A model generated the notes under the pieces. The model was given only the letters and a program-made list of their open reading frames with translations, searched no databases and was not told the origin of the DNA. The translations under genes and the position numbers were made by a program. DNA of 64,000 nt. Origin: Pythium myriotylum (Eukaryota; Oomycota; Peronosporomycetes; Pythiales; Pythiaceae). Shown here piece by piece: positions 7,745 through 17,416 of the stretch. The stretch covers positions 372,001-436,000 of the forward strand of contig JALJCQ010000025.1 of NCBI GenBank assembly GCA_023091665.1, read 5' to 3'. Position 1 is the first letter of the stretch. Every line of letters begins with the position of its first letter.

Positions 7745-9578
7745 ATGTCCGGGAGCATGACGGAGGAAAAGAGCAAGATAGACGAGGCGGATGTGAAGCT
7801 GCGCTGCGGTGTGTACGGCGAGGGGAGCATCTGCTCCGTCGAGATCAATCGCAATGCAGATGTGGAGGTGCTGCAGAAAGCCTGTGAGCGCGAAGAAAAA
7901 TGTTCATGATCGCTTCGAAACTAATCCAGCCAGGTTGACGCTGTACTTGGCGCGGAAGAAGGGGGAAACCACATGGATGAAGCACGATCACAGCATGGAA
8001 GGCGTCTTGAAAGGTGGCATTGACACTGGGTATGACAAGATACTTTCCTCGTGGAAGCTAGACGAAGACTACTTTGGAGAGAACTTTCAACCTGAGCGCA
8101 AGGAGATTCATGTGCTGGTCGCACTTCCTCCAGATCAAGCTCGGGTGACGATGGTTGACCGAGGGTGGACAGCCAAGTGGCTGAGCAAGTTCCGCAAGAA
8201 CCAACTCGCACCACATCATCTTCCTCGTTTGGGTGAGCTCGCAGACTTTGTTGAAAACGAACTGCCGGAAAAGATCACGTTGTATCGAGAGATTTACAAC
8301 TCCTGGATCGCCAAGATGACCTCCCAATCTCCCGAGCTGATGGCGAAGTTGTTCAATATTGACAAGTTGAAGCACTGTGTGAACTTCCTGCTCCGGGTTG
8401 GAAGCCGTATTGAGTATCCTACGGATCCTGGTGGCACTCAGACGTCGTACATCTCGTTCTGGGACGACTTGATTCGTAATGTTTTGAACTTCGTACTACA
8501 CGACGTTGGTAAAAGCGACCGAAATTCAAGTTGACCAGCACCAACAGGATCAAGTCCGCCTAATTACCTTTTCCTTGTGGATTCGGTGTGCGTCATTCGC
8601 GGTGGGGAAAAGAACCCTCGAGAGCAGATGGAGACACCACGACGCGAGTTACTTGAGAATCTTGTGTGGACGTACGGCGACGCACCATATTTGTTCGGAT
8701 ACGCAGCCGTTGGCTATGAAGTCAGATTGTATGCTATCACTCGTGTGTACGATGCCGTGGACGCAATTGAGTTGGGAGTATATGATCTAAAACGTTTGGA
8801 AGGACGATTTCGTTTGCTGCTGGCAATTCTGAACGTCGCACGATTGTTGCGGAGCCTTGCGAGTATGTGCCCAGAAAGCGCTCGAGATGAGTGCAAGAAG
8901 CTGTTCGGTGATCATGGAGTCAGAATATTACTCGAACCATCATGTGTAGTCAAGTGTTTTCCAAAAGCGCTATTTCAACGAGAAGAGGACCATGTTGAAG
9001 CGGTCTACAAGGTGCTGGAAGAGCACGCTATCCCAAACGTTGATCGTCTGTATCATGCAGATCCCTCAAATTGATACCCCTGCCATTGATTTTCAAGCCA
9101 CGTTGCGAAGAAAAAAGACCAGCAAATCTCGTGGAATTGTTTCACGCGTTCGCAAATGTAATGAAAGCATTGGTGAAATTGCATGCTGCTTCGTGGATGC
9201 ACCGAGATATTCGTTGGCCAAATGTTATCAAGAGTCGCGATGGCGACAATTCGTGGTTCCTGGTAGATTTCATGAACGCCGCGCAAAGTCCACAAGTTTC
9301 ACCTAGCGGCAACCACCTAAGCAAAGTCGAACACGCCCTCGAGATCTTCAGAGATGGCAATCACACCACTGCTGTCGACGTATGGTCTGTTGGGCGGTTG
9401 ATTCAAACTTGCGGAGATGTTGTATGCGGGAGCTGGTATGACACAGGAAGAGAGAGGACACAGTTCTTGGAGCTGATGATGCATGACGATCCGTCCAGAA
9501 GACCCACTGCAGTTTGAGCAAGAATACTTGGAACGGCAAAAGCAGGATGGACAGAAGAAAAAGCAGAGGCGTAACTAG
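7745..9578 (+). pseudogene. Crinkler (CRN) effector with C-terminal kinase-like domain, broken
   Basis: The N-terminal CRN header is recognisable: a ubiquitin-like stretch starting VKLRCGVYGEGS, the LFLAK-type motif as LTLYLARKKG (about 7934), and the HVLVxxP motif as IHVLVALPPD (about 8106). CRN headers direct effectors into host cells, where the C-terminal domain acts. The C-terminal part has ELLENLVWTYGDAPYLFGYAA, a candidate ATP-binding lysine in CVVKCF, the catalytic loop MHRDIRWPNVI, and DFM in place of DFG, as in CRN kinase-type domains. The gene is interrupted at least four times: a frame change in an A-run near 7897, an in-frame TGA at 8532-8534, a frame change near 9070, and another near 9512 before a lysine-rich end at 9578. 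All lesions are small, so decay is recent, or some are sequencing errors in homopolymers. Confidence 0.85.
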
Positions 9579-9697
9579 CTCGAAAAGTCGAACGATAATT
9601 TTGGATGCTGAGTTCCGAGGTTTCGAAACCGCGTTCTGAACCGGTTCCAAAACAATGTCGTAGCTTCTAGAGCTGCTGTGATGCTTTCCTCAATGTG

Positions 9698-10092
9698 GAT
9701 TATGTGGGCGGAACGTGATTGGCTGGTCAACTACCGAAATCAGGTGATACCAAGGCTCTTATACTCAAATCAAGGTAGTCGCGTTCACGAAAATCATACA
9801 GAAGACGTGCTGAGACCACCGTTTTCTGCTACGTGAGACTTTCTATGTGCAATGAGCGACTGCAACCAGCTGCTTCCTACTGCGATCCAGAAATCAAGCT
9901 TCCGTTGCTTGAACACTTCAATCGTGACGTGAACTTCATGCGCAACATTAGGACGCTTGGCAAGTTCACTTGTACACAGATTGGCGACGTGGCAGAATCG
10001 ATTGTGGAAAACCATTTGCAGCTGGGAAAAATATGGAGAGAGGACAACATCACTGGATTTCTTCTTGGACACACCATTAGAGGACTCAGCGT
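9698..10092 (+). repeat. Direct repeat copy 2 flanking the CRN block
   Basis: This is the partner of 6825-7268. It ends exactly where the 3' end of the minus-strand lectin-like gene begins (stop codon at 10092-10094), so the repeat boundary touches that gene. The plus-strand frame containing NHLQLGKIWREDNITGF is open here. The two copies enclose 2.43 kb that holds the CRN pseudogene. Confidence 0.85.
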
Positions 10093-10766
10093 TAGTACAC
10101 GCTAGGACCAAGCCACCAGGTATACTGCCTCGCACCCCGGTTGCGTGCGCATCCTTCGAAGGGGTCTTTGGGCTGCTGCTCTTTCTTCCAGTCGTCGTAG
10201 CACTTGATTTCAAAGTGCTGGTTCCCGCAATTCTTGTCACATGGAACAACTGTGAAGCTCGTGCTGCCAGCTTGCATGGCACCTCCATCATCCAGGCACA
10301 TGCTTGTCCTCGAAGGTGAAGCACATCGAAGCATCTGCGTCAGACCATCGTAGACAAAGCGCTGCGTCACAGACGAGGAGCTGCACGTTTGGTACTGGAG
10401 CGTCTTGCCGGCGTCGAGACACAGGTTTGGTTTACGCGAGCAACGCAGCTGCGAGGTCTTGCTATCGTAAACAAAGAGCTGGTTCGAGCTCTCCGGGTCA
10501 CATTTTGCAGGTGAGAATTTCGCGTGTCCGGGTTTCGAACCGCCCTGGTCGTCGAAGCAAAGGTTGTTCTTGCCCCGAACGCGGAGGAAGAACTCGCGGT
10601 CGGTAGGTAGAGCTGGAGTGCTTCCCAGTTGCCTGACGCGCACTGAATCGACGGCTGAGGCGCTGAAATGATCAGAAGTCATCGTTGAAGTCCAAGCGAA
10701 GGCGACGGCGCTTGCGAAGACGAGCAGTGCTGAGAGGGAGCCGATGATCAACTGTCGAGAGGACAC
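10092..10766 (-). CDS. Membrane-anchored ricin-B-fold (beta-trefoil) lectin-like protein, 5' end unresolved
   Basis: A short N-terminal tail is followed by one hydrophobic segment (LIIGSLSALLVFASAVAFAW), then about 130 residues with three repeats of the beta-trefoil carbohydrate-binding pattern: CFDDQGG...NQLFVYD, CLDAGK...TQRFVYD and CLDDGG...NQHFEI. The arrangement suggests a type II membrane or signal-anchored protein with an extracellular sugar-binding domain. Only the fold is ricin-B-like; there is no sign of a toxic enzyme chain. No in-frame ATG precedes the membrane segment. The frame stays open to a stop at 10926-10928, so the true start probably lies in an upstream exon that I could not place. 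10766 is a GTG used only as a marker. Confidence 0.7.
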   Translation of the reverse strand: MSSRQLIIGSLSALLVFASAVAFAWTSTMTSDHFSASAVDSVRVRQLGSTPALPTDREFFLRVRGKNNLCFDDQGGSKPGHAKFSPAKCDPESSNQLFVYDSKTSQLRCSRKPNLCLDAGKTLQYQTCSSSSVTQRFVYDGLTQMLRCASPSRTSMCLDDGGAMQAGSTSFTVVPCDKNCGNQHFEIKCYDDWKKEQQPKDPFEGCARNRGARQYTWWLGPSVY

Positions 10767-10988
10767 AGCTGATGGCGAGTCCTTCTTGGCGCTTGCTGAG
10801 TCTTGTGCCGTGCACTTGGAAGGTATTTTTGTCGAGAGCTTGCCAGAAGTCTCGACCCCACGGACCGTTGACGCTGGCGTCTCTTGAAGGTTGAGATCTT
10901 CTACAATTTCAAAGGGCGTGCGAACTTACGACTTGTTCAACAACCATCGCTTATGCAAAAGACCCTGAAAACGAAACGAACGAAATGT

Positions 10989-12286
10989 CTAAAGAGTCAC
11001 GCTCACTCCAAGTGCCTCCAGTACGACCTGGACAACCTCGACTTGCTTACGCTGAAGGGCGAACTGCTCGTTGTACTGAGATTTTTGGAGCTCCAACAGC
11101 TGCTCAAACTGCTTCTTCTGGAGAAGAAGTTGATCTTGGTGCGTTTTGCTGACTTGCTGTATGATGTCTGCAGCTAGTTTCCTGAACTGGCTTGTCGCTA
11201 TTCTTGGCGACCCAAGTCCTGGCGCAGCTGGATTTGAAGTTGGTGGACAGATGCGCTTCGGTCGCTCCGGTATCCCACGCTGTTGGACAAACTCCTGGTG
11301 CTTGTATGGCGTATCTGGCGCCGGTGGCGCAGTAAATTTGGATACTTCATAGTTCTGAGAAATATCCTGTGATGTTGCTGGCGATTCTTCATCTTGCGAC
11401 ACCACGGCGGGTGCGCTCCCCAAGATATGCTCTGTTGGCTCGGCGCTATGCACTTCGACCCCGAGACCTGGGATCGTCGTTCGCGTTGCGTCTCGAGTGG
11501 TAAATGAGAGAGGAGAAGGAGTTCTCCGAATCAATATCGGTGACGGAGGTGAGAGCGATGACTGAACTTGACGTGACGTGATTGTATGTGGCTTAGAGCC
11601 ACGCTCGGGCTCCGTGCGCTCTGGGTCATCTTGTACGCTCTTCTTGTGTGGTGAAGACAGCGGCTGCTTGGTTATGGGAGCAGTTTCCACCGGTGTGATG
11701 CAATTTGAGGTCGTGTCTTTCTCAGAAGCGTTTGTTTTCCTCTTTTTCGATGGATTTGCTGCATTCGGCAGAGCAAACGACTCGACCCCCACGAACAACG
11801 AGCGTGGATCGACAGCAGCTTCAGGCAGCATCAACTGCGCCAATCTTGCATCATGAACGGCCACCGGCGGAGCTTTGGGAGTCTTGAGAACATCACCCGC
11901 TTCACCCTCGAAATAACGCTGCAGCACAGGAATATATGTCGGAGGGCGCTCGCTCGTGGCCCCATTCTTGCTCGCCAGCGCCCACGATCGGTACTGCGAC
12001 TGCCACTTGGACACCACGCGGCGGATCTACACACGTACAGCCCACTCAACCCCGCATCCTCCATATTCGCACCGCGAATATCGACCCGTACCTTGTTCTC
12101 GGCGATGCAGACGCCTCGCTCCTGCTGGAACCGCGCGGCGAGCGCCGCCCACGCCTTACGCTTGGCCTCGTTGCCGCGCGCGCCGTCGATCTCCGTCGCG
12201 AGCGCCTTGTCCCTGAAGCGCAGCGACAGTACCGCGTCGATGAGCTCGCTCGTCCACGCGACGCGCTCGTCCTTGGTTTCCTCCAT
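10989..12286 (-). CDS. MADF/SANT-like DNA-binding protein with C-terminal coiled coil
   Basis: There are two exons, 12286-12092 and 12026-10989, joined across a 65-nt intron (12091-12027; begins GTACGG, ends TGTAG), giving 410 residues. Residues 9 to about 80 (WTSELIDAVLSLRF ... WAALAARFQQERG ... KWQSQYRSW, the last segment supplied by exon 2) form a trihelix/MADF-type domain, which binds DNA. A long Ser/Pro/Thr-rich disordered middle follows, with a basic patch KKRKTN that could be a nuclear signal. The last 60 residues are a Gln/Leu-rich coiled coil (QLLLQKKQFEQLLELQKSQ), probably for dimerisation. Splicing is required to join the tryptophan-bearing helices, which supports the intron. The role is likely transcriptional; no target can be named. 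Confidence 0.8.
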
Positions 12287-13112
12287 GGTCGTTCTTGCCG
12301 ATGAGGTCGAGATTTGAATTGTGAGCGTCCGCGCGAACCCGCGGGTCGGGGGGACGCCTTGAAGTGCAACGAGAGTGATGGTCTTTGTGATGTAGCCACA
12401 TTATATTGGGATTTGAATGGCTACCCACGACGGTTCCCAGTTAAAGACTGGATTAACGTGGATTACATTATTCAAGGCTATGAGAGAAATTGGCTCGCCA
12501 AATAATGTGCTCGATGATAGATTGCCTGGTCTGTCACGGCGTCGTGGGCCTTTCAGGCGGCTTAAAGGAGGAGCGACTGGAGAATTCGACTGCACATACG
12601 CACCTTAACAGCAACAGCCAATGCTGCGAGAGCGCGCGTTAAGATCGTGTGCTCGATGAGGTGAACAGTCCTCAGCAAACAGAAGAGTTTCCAGGAGGAG
12701 AAAGCATGCGAGGCATAGCTTAGCGAGATTGCGCGCTGGTTATATGTTGACTGCTTACCTGTGTATCGATGCTCAACTTTGTTCAGCCTGGTGGGGCGTT
12801 TATATCTTATTGTCCACATGTGATGCGAATATGCAATTCTAGTCTCAGGGAAGCTGGACTGGATGGCATTCGAACCGTATTCGATCAGTTATCGATCGAA
12901 TTCGGTTTGGAGATGGGACATCGCTGGCTTCAACTGGGTGATGCAATCGGCTTAGTCGCTTCTAAATTCCTCATTGAGATCGATAGCCACGCCTTTCCGC
13001 ATCGACTGGCGCAGAGGCCTCGCAAACCGAGTCATCTGAGGAGTAGCTTCGACGGTCTTACTAATGTCCTCTATCGTAGCTGATCGTAGGAGGACATAAC
13101 GAAGACTATCTA
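12287..13112. other. Intergenic region, no gene supported
   Basis: The stretch has several short frames (up to 104 codons on the plus strand at 12769-13083), none with recognisable motifs. The right end, 13085-13112, carries an inverted relative of the sequence upstream of subtilisin copy 1 (compare TCTAGAT ... TATGTCC at 796-818). Confidence 0.6.
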
Positions 13113-13179
13113 GACCTGATAACGATCTCGGCGTTTGCTGATCATGGTGATCAGTAAACGCCGAGATCGTTATCAGGTC
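13113..13179. repeat. 32-bp-arm hairpin built from duplicated subtilisin promoter sequence
   Basis: The arms 13113-13144 and 13148-13179 pair over 32 bases with one mismatch around a 3-base loop. Each arm is a version of the stretch at 822-853 upstream of subtilisin copy 1 (TGATCAGCAACCG...GAGATCGTTATCAG). The promoter sequence therefore exists here in both orientations, head to head. A second hairpin at about 13203-13257 uses ATTGTTGAATG and CATTCAACAAT. Confidence 0.9.
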
Positions 13180-13354
13180 GAGCCCCACTACGCAGAAGAC
13201 GGATTGTTGAATGGGGGATTCGTACAAGGTCACTTTGTACAAATCTTCATTCAACAATTCTCGTTATAAGCGTGAATGGAAAACGTTCAGAGTCTAAGCC
13301 GTCCGACGAGAACATAGAGGGAAAGACTTCAGCCCCGTTTCGCGCCGAAGAAAT

Positions 13355-13370
13355 CTTCATTCAACAATTT
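13355..13370 (+). promoter_or_regulatory. Oomycete initiator-like element of subtilisin copy 3
   Basis: CTTCATTCAACAATTT is a close match to the oomycete initiator consensus and lies 24 bases before the ATG. A second copy of its core (TTCATTCAACAATT) lies at about 13244-13257, and an inverted one at about 13203. Confidence 0.6.
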
Positions 13371-13393
13371 GCCTTCTTCGTCTCACTCGAACC

Positions 13394-14869
13394 ATGAAGA
13401 TCCAGGCCGTGCTGCTCCTCGCAACGTCGGCTCTTGCGTCGGCCTCAAGTGCGCCACTACCGACTGTGCACCGCGACGTGCGTCGCCGCCTCGCACAGTC
13501 CGACACCGTCGACATCGTCGTGGAGATGCGCGGATCGTCCTCGCGACGTCTGCTCGAGTCGGCTGAGAGCCTCGAGTTCGAGTCGCGCACCAAGAAGATC
13601 GAGTTCGTGGTCGACTCGCTCAAGTCCGTGGCCACGGAGAGCCAGCGTGACATCGACGCGTTGCTCGCGCATGAGTCGGCCACGTCGACGCCTCTGTTCG
13701 CTTCTCAGTACCAGTCGTGGTCGCGCAATGCTCGCTACTTCACCGGTGCGACTCTCGAGCTCGTCGAGAAACTCGCGACGCTGTCGAGTGTTGCTACGAT
13801 CCGCGAGGCCGAAGTCGGGTCCGTTGAAAACATTGAGAGCGTTCAGGCCGACGCTGCGAGTCTCCACACCAAGGGATCGATTGAGTGGGGCATTGCGCGT
13901 GTGCAAGCCCCAGAGGCCTGGGCGGCAGGAATCACCGGCGAGGGCGTCGTGGTCGGAGACCTGGATACTGGCGCTCGCTACACCCACGAGCTGCTTCGCG
14001 ACTCGATGCGCAGTGACTACAACTGGTACGACCCAGTCAACAAGACCGCTGTGCCGTACGACCAGCACGGTCACGGCACGCACACGCTCGGTACTATCGT
14101 CGGTGCCGACGGCATCGGTGTTGCCCCAGGAAGCAAGTGGATTGCTTGCTTAGGCTGCCCGAATGGAAAATGCCCCGAGGCCGCGATCATCGCTTGCGGC
14201 GAGTGGTTTGTGTGCCCCACGGACCCGCAAGGCGACAACCCTGACTGCTCCAAGGCGCCGCACGTGATCGACAACTCGTGGGGTGGCGACTGGCCAGTGA
14301 AGTCTCATGTTTCTATGATTGCGGCCTGGCACGCAGCAGGTATCATCCCAATCTTCGCTGTGGGTAATCGCGGGCCCCTTTGCTACGCAACGGCGTCGCC
14401 AGGCAACTTCGCCAATGTCATCGCAGTTGGCTCCACTACCGTCAACAACACGCTCTCAAAGTCCAGCTCCAAGGGCCCGAGTAACTATCCGACCGGCATC
14501 ATCAAGCCCGACATCTCGGCGCCCGGCCGGGAGGTCGTCTCGGCTAGCAATACCTCGGATACCGAGTACCGCTTGATGTCCGGTACGAGCATGGCAACAC
14601 CACACGTCACGGGCGTTGTTGCGCTGGTCCTGAGCCAAAAAAAAATGCTCCGCTACGATCAAGTGCGTGAGATACTTGGGTCCACAACGCTTCGTGATGT
14701 TCTCAAGCCCAATTTGCTGGAGACGCCGATCGGTTGGTACACAGGTGTGTGTGGCAACACGACGGACAACGACTGGCCCAACAACCAGTACGGCTACGGC
14801 CTCGTCAACGCGCTCAAGGCCACCCAGGCCGCCAAGACTATTGAAACGACGATCTCGATTAGTAGCTAA
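13394..14869 (+). CDS. Secreted subtilisin-like serine protease (S8), copy 3
   Basis: This protein has 491 residues: signal peptide MKIQAVLLLATSALASASSA, propeptide, and S8 domain with Asp191, His227 (HGHGTH) and Ser399 (GTSMATPH). The oxyanion asparagine is kept, but in a changed context (AVGNRGPLC instead of AAGNSGPYC). Up to about base 14070 the DNA is almost identical to copies 1 and 2. Beyond that it drops sharply, with many synonymous and replacement changes, and it recovers in the last 150 bases. It ends eight residues later than the others (ETTISISS). The initiator-like element just upstream supports the start. All catalytic residues are present, so it is probably active. Confidence 0.93.
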   Translation: MKIQAVLLLATSALASASSAPLPTVHRDVRRRLAQSDTVDIVVEMRGSSSRRLLESAESLEFESRTKKIEFVVDSLKSVATESQRDIDALLAHESATSTPLFASQYQSWSRNARYFTGATLELVEKLATLSSVATIREAEVGSVENIESVQADAASLHTKGSIEWGIARVQAPEAWAAGITGEGVVVGDLDTGARYTHELLRDSMRSDYNWYDPVNKTAVPYDQHGHGTHTLGTIVGADGIGVAPGSKWIACLGCPNGKCPEAAIIACGEWFVCPTDPQGDNPDCSKAPHVIDNSWGGDWPVKSHVSMIAAWHAAGIIPIFAVGNRGPLCYATASPGNFANVIAVGSTTVNNTLSKSSSKGPSNYPTGIIKPDISAPGREVVSASNTSDTEYRLMSGTSMATPHVTGVVALVLSQKKMLRYDQVREILGSTTLRDVLKPNLLETPIGWYTGVCGNTTDNDWPNNQYGYGLVNALKATQAAKTIETTISISS

Positions 14870-14946
14870 TAGCAGAAGATGATCAAGTGATAACCCAGGC
14901 GCAAATGCCGAGAGGCGTCTTTGTTCCATATCCAAATTGACTAAAC

Positions 14947-15624
14947 TCAGGCCAACGGGTAGAGCAACTGCTTCGCCGCCGTCTTTTTCTCGTCCGCACT
15001 GCAGACGAGTTCCACGAGTTTCAACGCAAACGCCATCGCCGTACCTGCACCTTGTCCCGTCACACAGTGCCCTGAAACCACCACGTCCTTATCGACAAAC
15101 TGCTCTCCCATGAGCCGGATTTTTGTCGGGTGGCACGTCGCGTGGCCGTCCAACAAGTCATGAGCAGCGAAGACAATGGCCGGTGCGTCTCCAATCGCCG
15201 CATAGTATCGCTTTTCTTGCTTCTGTAGCTTGAGCATGCGAGCGAGGACATCACAGTCGCGGAGTTTGGCTGCGCCTATGCCCTAAGTCACAGAAATAGT
15301 ATCTCAGCAAATAACAAAATCTCCAGCACATAAAAGCACACGTACCCCCGGCAGCACAATCAGTGCGTACCTGTCGAACGTGCAGTCTTCAATAGCCTTG
15401 GCCGCACGAATTTTTGTGCTATAGGCACCCATTATGATGTTCATCTTCTTCTGTCCGACCGATGCGGTCACGACATCGGCTCCACCGCGCGTGAGTGTGT
15501 CGTAAATTGTCAGCACTTCGAGGTCCTCGCTGCCATCGGCAATCGGCAGGAGTACGAGCGGCTTGACGTGATGCTGCGTCTTCACCAGCTCGTCATGTGC
15601 GGAAACCAGACGGTGTGCGGCCAT
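14947..15624 (-). CDS. DJ-1/PfpI family protein lacking the nucleophile cysteine
   Basis: There are two exons, 15624-15346 and 15282-14947, separated by a 63-nt intron (GTACGTG...CTTAG), giving 204 residues. The N-terminus VKPLVLLPIADGSEDLEVL and the VLPG/GIGAAKL junction restored by splicing are typical of the DJ-1 fold; DJ-1 proteins act as redox-responsive chaperones, deglycases or glyoxalase III. The nucleophile elbow, normally AICAGP, reads AAIGDAPA: Gly124 sits where the cysteine should be. The rest (HATCHPT, GHCVTGQGAGTAMAFALKLVE) is well kept, so this looks like a maintained but altered protein. It is divergently arranged with the cysteine-bearing paralog at 15801, with 176 bases between start codons, which could allow shared control. 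Confidence 0.85.
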
Positions 15625-15800
15625 AGTAGAGTAAGAGAATTTCGGTTCTGAAAGTACCAATCACTTTGACGGCCTTCGAGATGTGGCAGTTTGATCAAGT
15701 TCTCTGCGGGACGAGGCGTTATTGAGTAGCAGTTGAAGCTGCTTTATCCCAAATAGTTTCTAGCGAACTTGCATTCTTGGAACGGACTACCGCCACAGTA

Positions 15801-16464
15801 ATGGCTGGGATTATGGAGTCGATTGCTGACATCGTCAAGCCGAGGCCGACCGCATTGCTTCCCGTGGTTTGTTGATTCAATGCTTGTAGTCTTCAGCAGA
15901 CTGAAATTGACGATATCTCTTCAGGCGAACGGTTCCGAAGAGATCGAGGTTGCCGGGCTCAAGGACGTGCTTGCTCGCGGTGGCGTGCACGTGACGATAG
16001 CAGATGTCGATGGCGACGAAGACCACATTGTGCGGCTCGCGAACGGGCTAGAAATCCAGGCGGACAAGTCCATCTACAACTGCGGCGACGACTTATTTGA
16101 TCTCATCATCGTACCTGGTGGCTCTGGTGCAAAGACGCTAAGCGATTGCGCGATGCTGATCAAGATGCTGCACCAGCAAAAGGCCGCGGGCAGGTGGTTT
16201 GGAGGGATCTGTGCAGGTCCTGTCGACGTACTCTTCCACCACGGGCTTGTCACGGGGCCCATGACGTGCTACCCCGAGTACGCCGATAGAGTTGGCGATC
16301 TCTTCCGTGACGCGGCCGTCGTGGTCTGCGACAACTGCGTCACGAGCCAAGGCCCTGCGACTGCTGTACCCATGGGGCTCAAGCTGATCGAGCTGTTGCG
16401 TGGCGAGACCACAGCGCAGAACGTTGCAAACACGATGGTGTGCCCAAAGCCACCACATCCATGA
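15801..16464 (+). CDS. DJ-1/PfpI family protein with intact nucleophile cysteine
   Basis: Exon 1 is 15801-15866, followed by a 58-nt intron (15867-15924, GTTTGT...CTTCAG) and exon 2, 15925-16464. The product has 201 residues. The start MAGIMESIADIVKPRPTALL is joined by splicing to PVANGSEEIEV, which restores the N-terminal strand and conserved glutamate of the family. The nucleophile is Cys118 in GGICAGPVD. IIVPGGSGAKTL and DNCVTSQGPATAVPMGLKLIE are the other family blocks. It probably has deglycase, glyoxalase III or redox-sensor activity in the cytosol. It shares its upstream region with the cysteine-less paralog on the other strand. Confidence 0.88.
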
Positions 16465-16572
16465 GACGAACACAGAAGAACCTCAGTCGCTTTTCAAAGC
16501 ATTGCGTAGGATTTCAGGGAAAAAAAAAAACATAAGATCGATAACAGGAAAAAGAGACAAAATACACAGCGT

Positions 16573-17193
16573 CTACTGGGCACCTGGGAACTCGACAGCC
16601 GGGTCGAAGACCTTGGGCTGCTGTTTTCGGCGCGAGGAGCGGCGCACGGTCGTGAACCCGTCTTCGTCGACGAGCGGCTCCTCCGTCTCCATGGGCGCGT
16701 CGTCGCCTTCGTGCACGGCATCGAGCGGCGCGGCGGACCCCGCACCGTCCTCGCGCCGCACTTTGGCCTGCTTGAGGTCGATCGGGATGAGCTTTTGGAC
16801 CTGCTCGTGGAGCATCTGCACGCGCGCATAGTCGCCCTTCTTGCACTCGTCGGCGAGCACCGTGAGCAGCTCGGCGATCTCTTCGACGCTGCCGTCCTCG
16901 CAGATGAGCCCGAACTCGGACTCGACGTAGTCGCCAATGTTGTCGCCCATGGCGTCGGCGTGGACGACCTTGTTGTACTTGAAGACTGTGAGAATCTCCT
17001 CGAGCAGGATCTCGTACTTGCGGCGCGTGTCGCCGCCGCCCCACTCGCCCTCCATGGCCATGCGCAGCGCGGTCCATCGAGCCAGCGCGAGCTTGACGCC
17101 GTACTCGAAATAGTCCCACTGGCTCTTGATGGTGCCGCTCGCGATGGCCGCGGCCTGCTCGCGCGCGAGCGAGAGCAGCACGTTCTCGCTCAT
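16573..17193 (-). CDS. TSR2: TSR2-like pre-rRNA processing protein
   Basis: The protein has 206 residues with the family's WGG motif in AMEGEWGGGDTRRKYEIL (about residues 43-60). Before it lies the conserved helix FEYGVKLALARWTALRMA, after it helical repeats, and then an acidic tail (AVHEGDDAPMETEEPLVDEDG). TSR2 proteins act as chaperones for ribosomal protein eS26 (Rps26) and are needed for 20S pre-rRNA processing. The ATG at 17193 gives the usual short N-terminus; the frame is open 17 codons further up. The length is close to the eukaryotic norm, and the gene appears intact and intronless. Confidence 0.85.
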   Translation of the reverse strand: MSENVLLSLAREQAAAIASGTIKSQWDYFEYGVKLALARWTALRMAMEGEWGGGDTRRKYEILLEEILTVFKYNKVVHADAMGDNIGDYVESEFGLICEDGSVEEIAELLTVLADECKKGDYARVQMLHEQVQKLIPIDLKQAKVRREDGAGSAAPLDAVHEGDDAPMETEEPLVDEDGFTTVRRSSRRKQQPKVFDPAVEFPGAQ

Positions 17194-17416
17194 GCTTGGT
17201 CGGGGGAAGGTCTCAGATAAATGCCAGCCAGTCGAGTGACACACTAGACTGACGACGTGTGGATAGCAAATTAGGATTACTACACGTCATATGTTCACAC
17301 GTCACATGGTTATATGTTCACACATCGCAGATTTTGTATTGTAGTGCACACGTCACAGATTTCATCACACGTCGCAGGTGGATTTTTTGAATGAAACTAA
17401 CAGTATGAAGAACGAC

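Noticed and set aside
7377..7760. 127-codon frame before the CRN
   Set aside because: It runs straight through the two abutting hairpins at 7585-7660 and has no motif; more likely an accident of the repeat region.
10899..10928. Short intron (about 26-29 nt, GTAAGT...TTGTAG) to supply an ATG for the lectin-like gene
   Set aside because: It is far shorter than the 58-78 nt introns elsewhere in the window and the phase does not fit.
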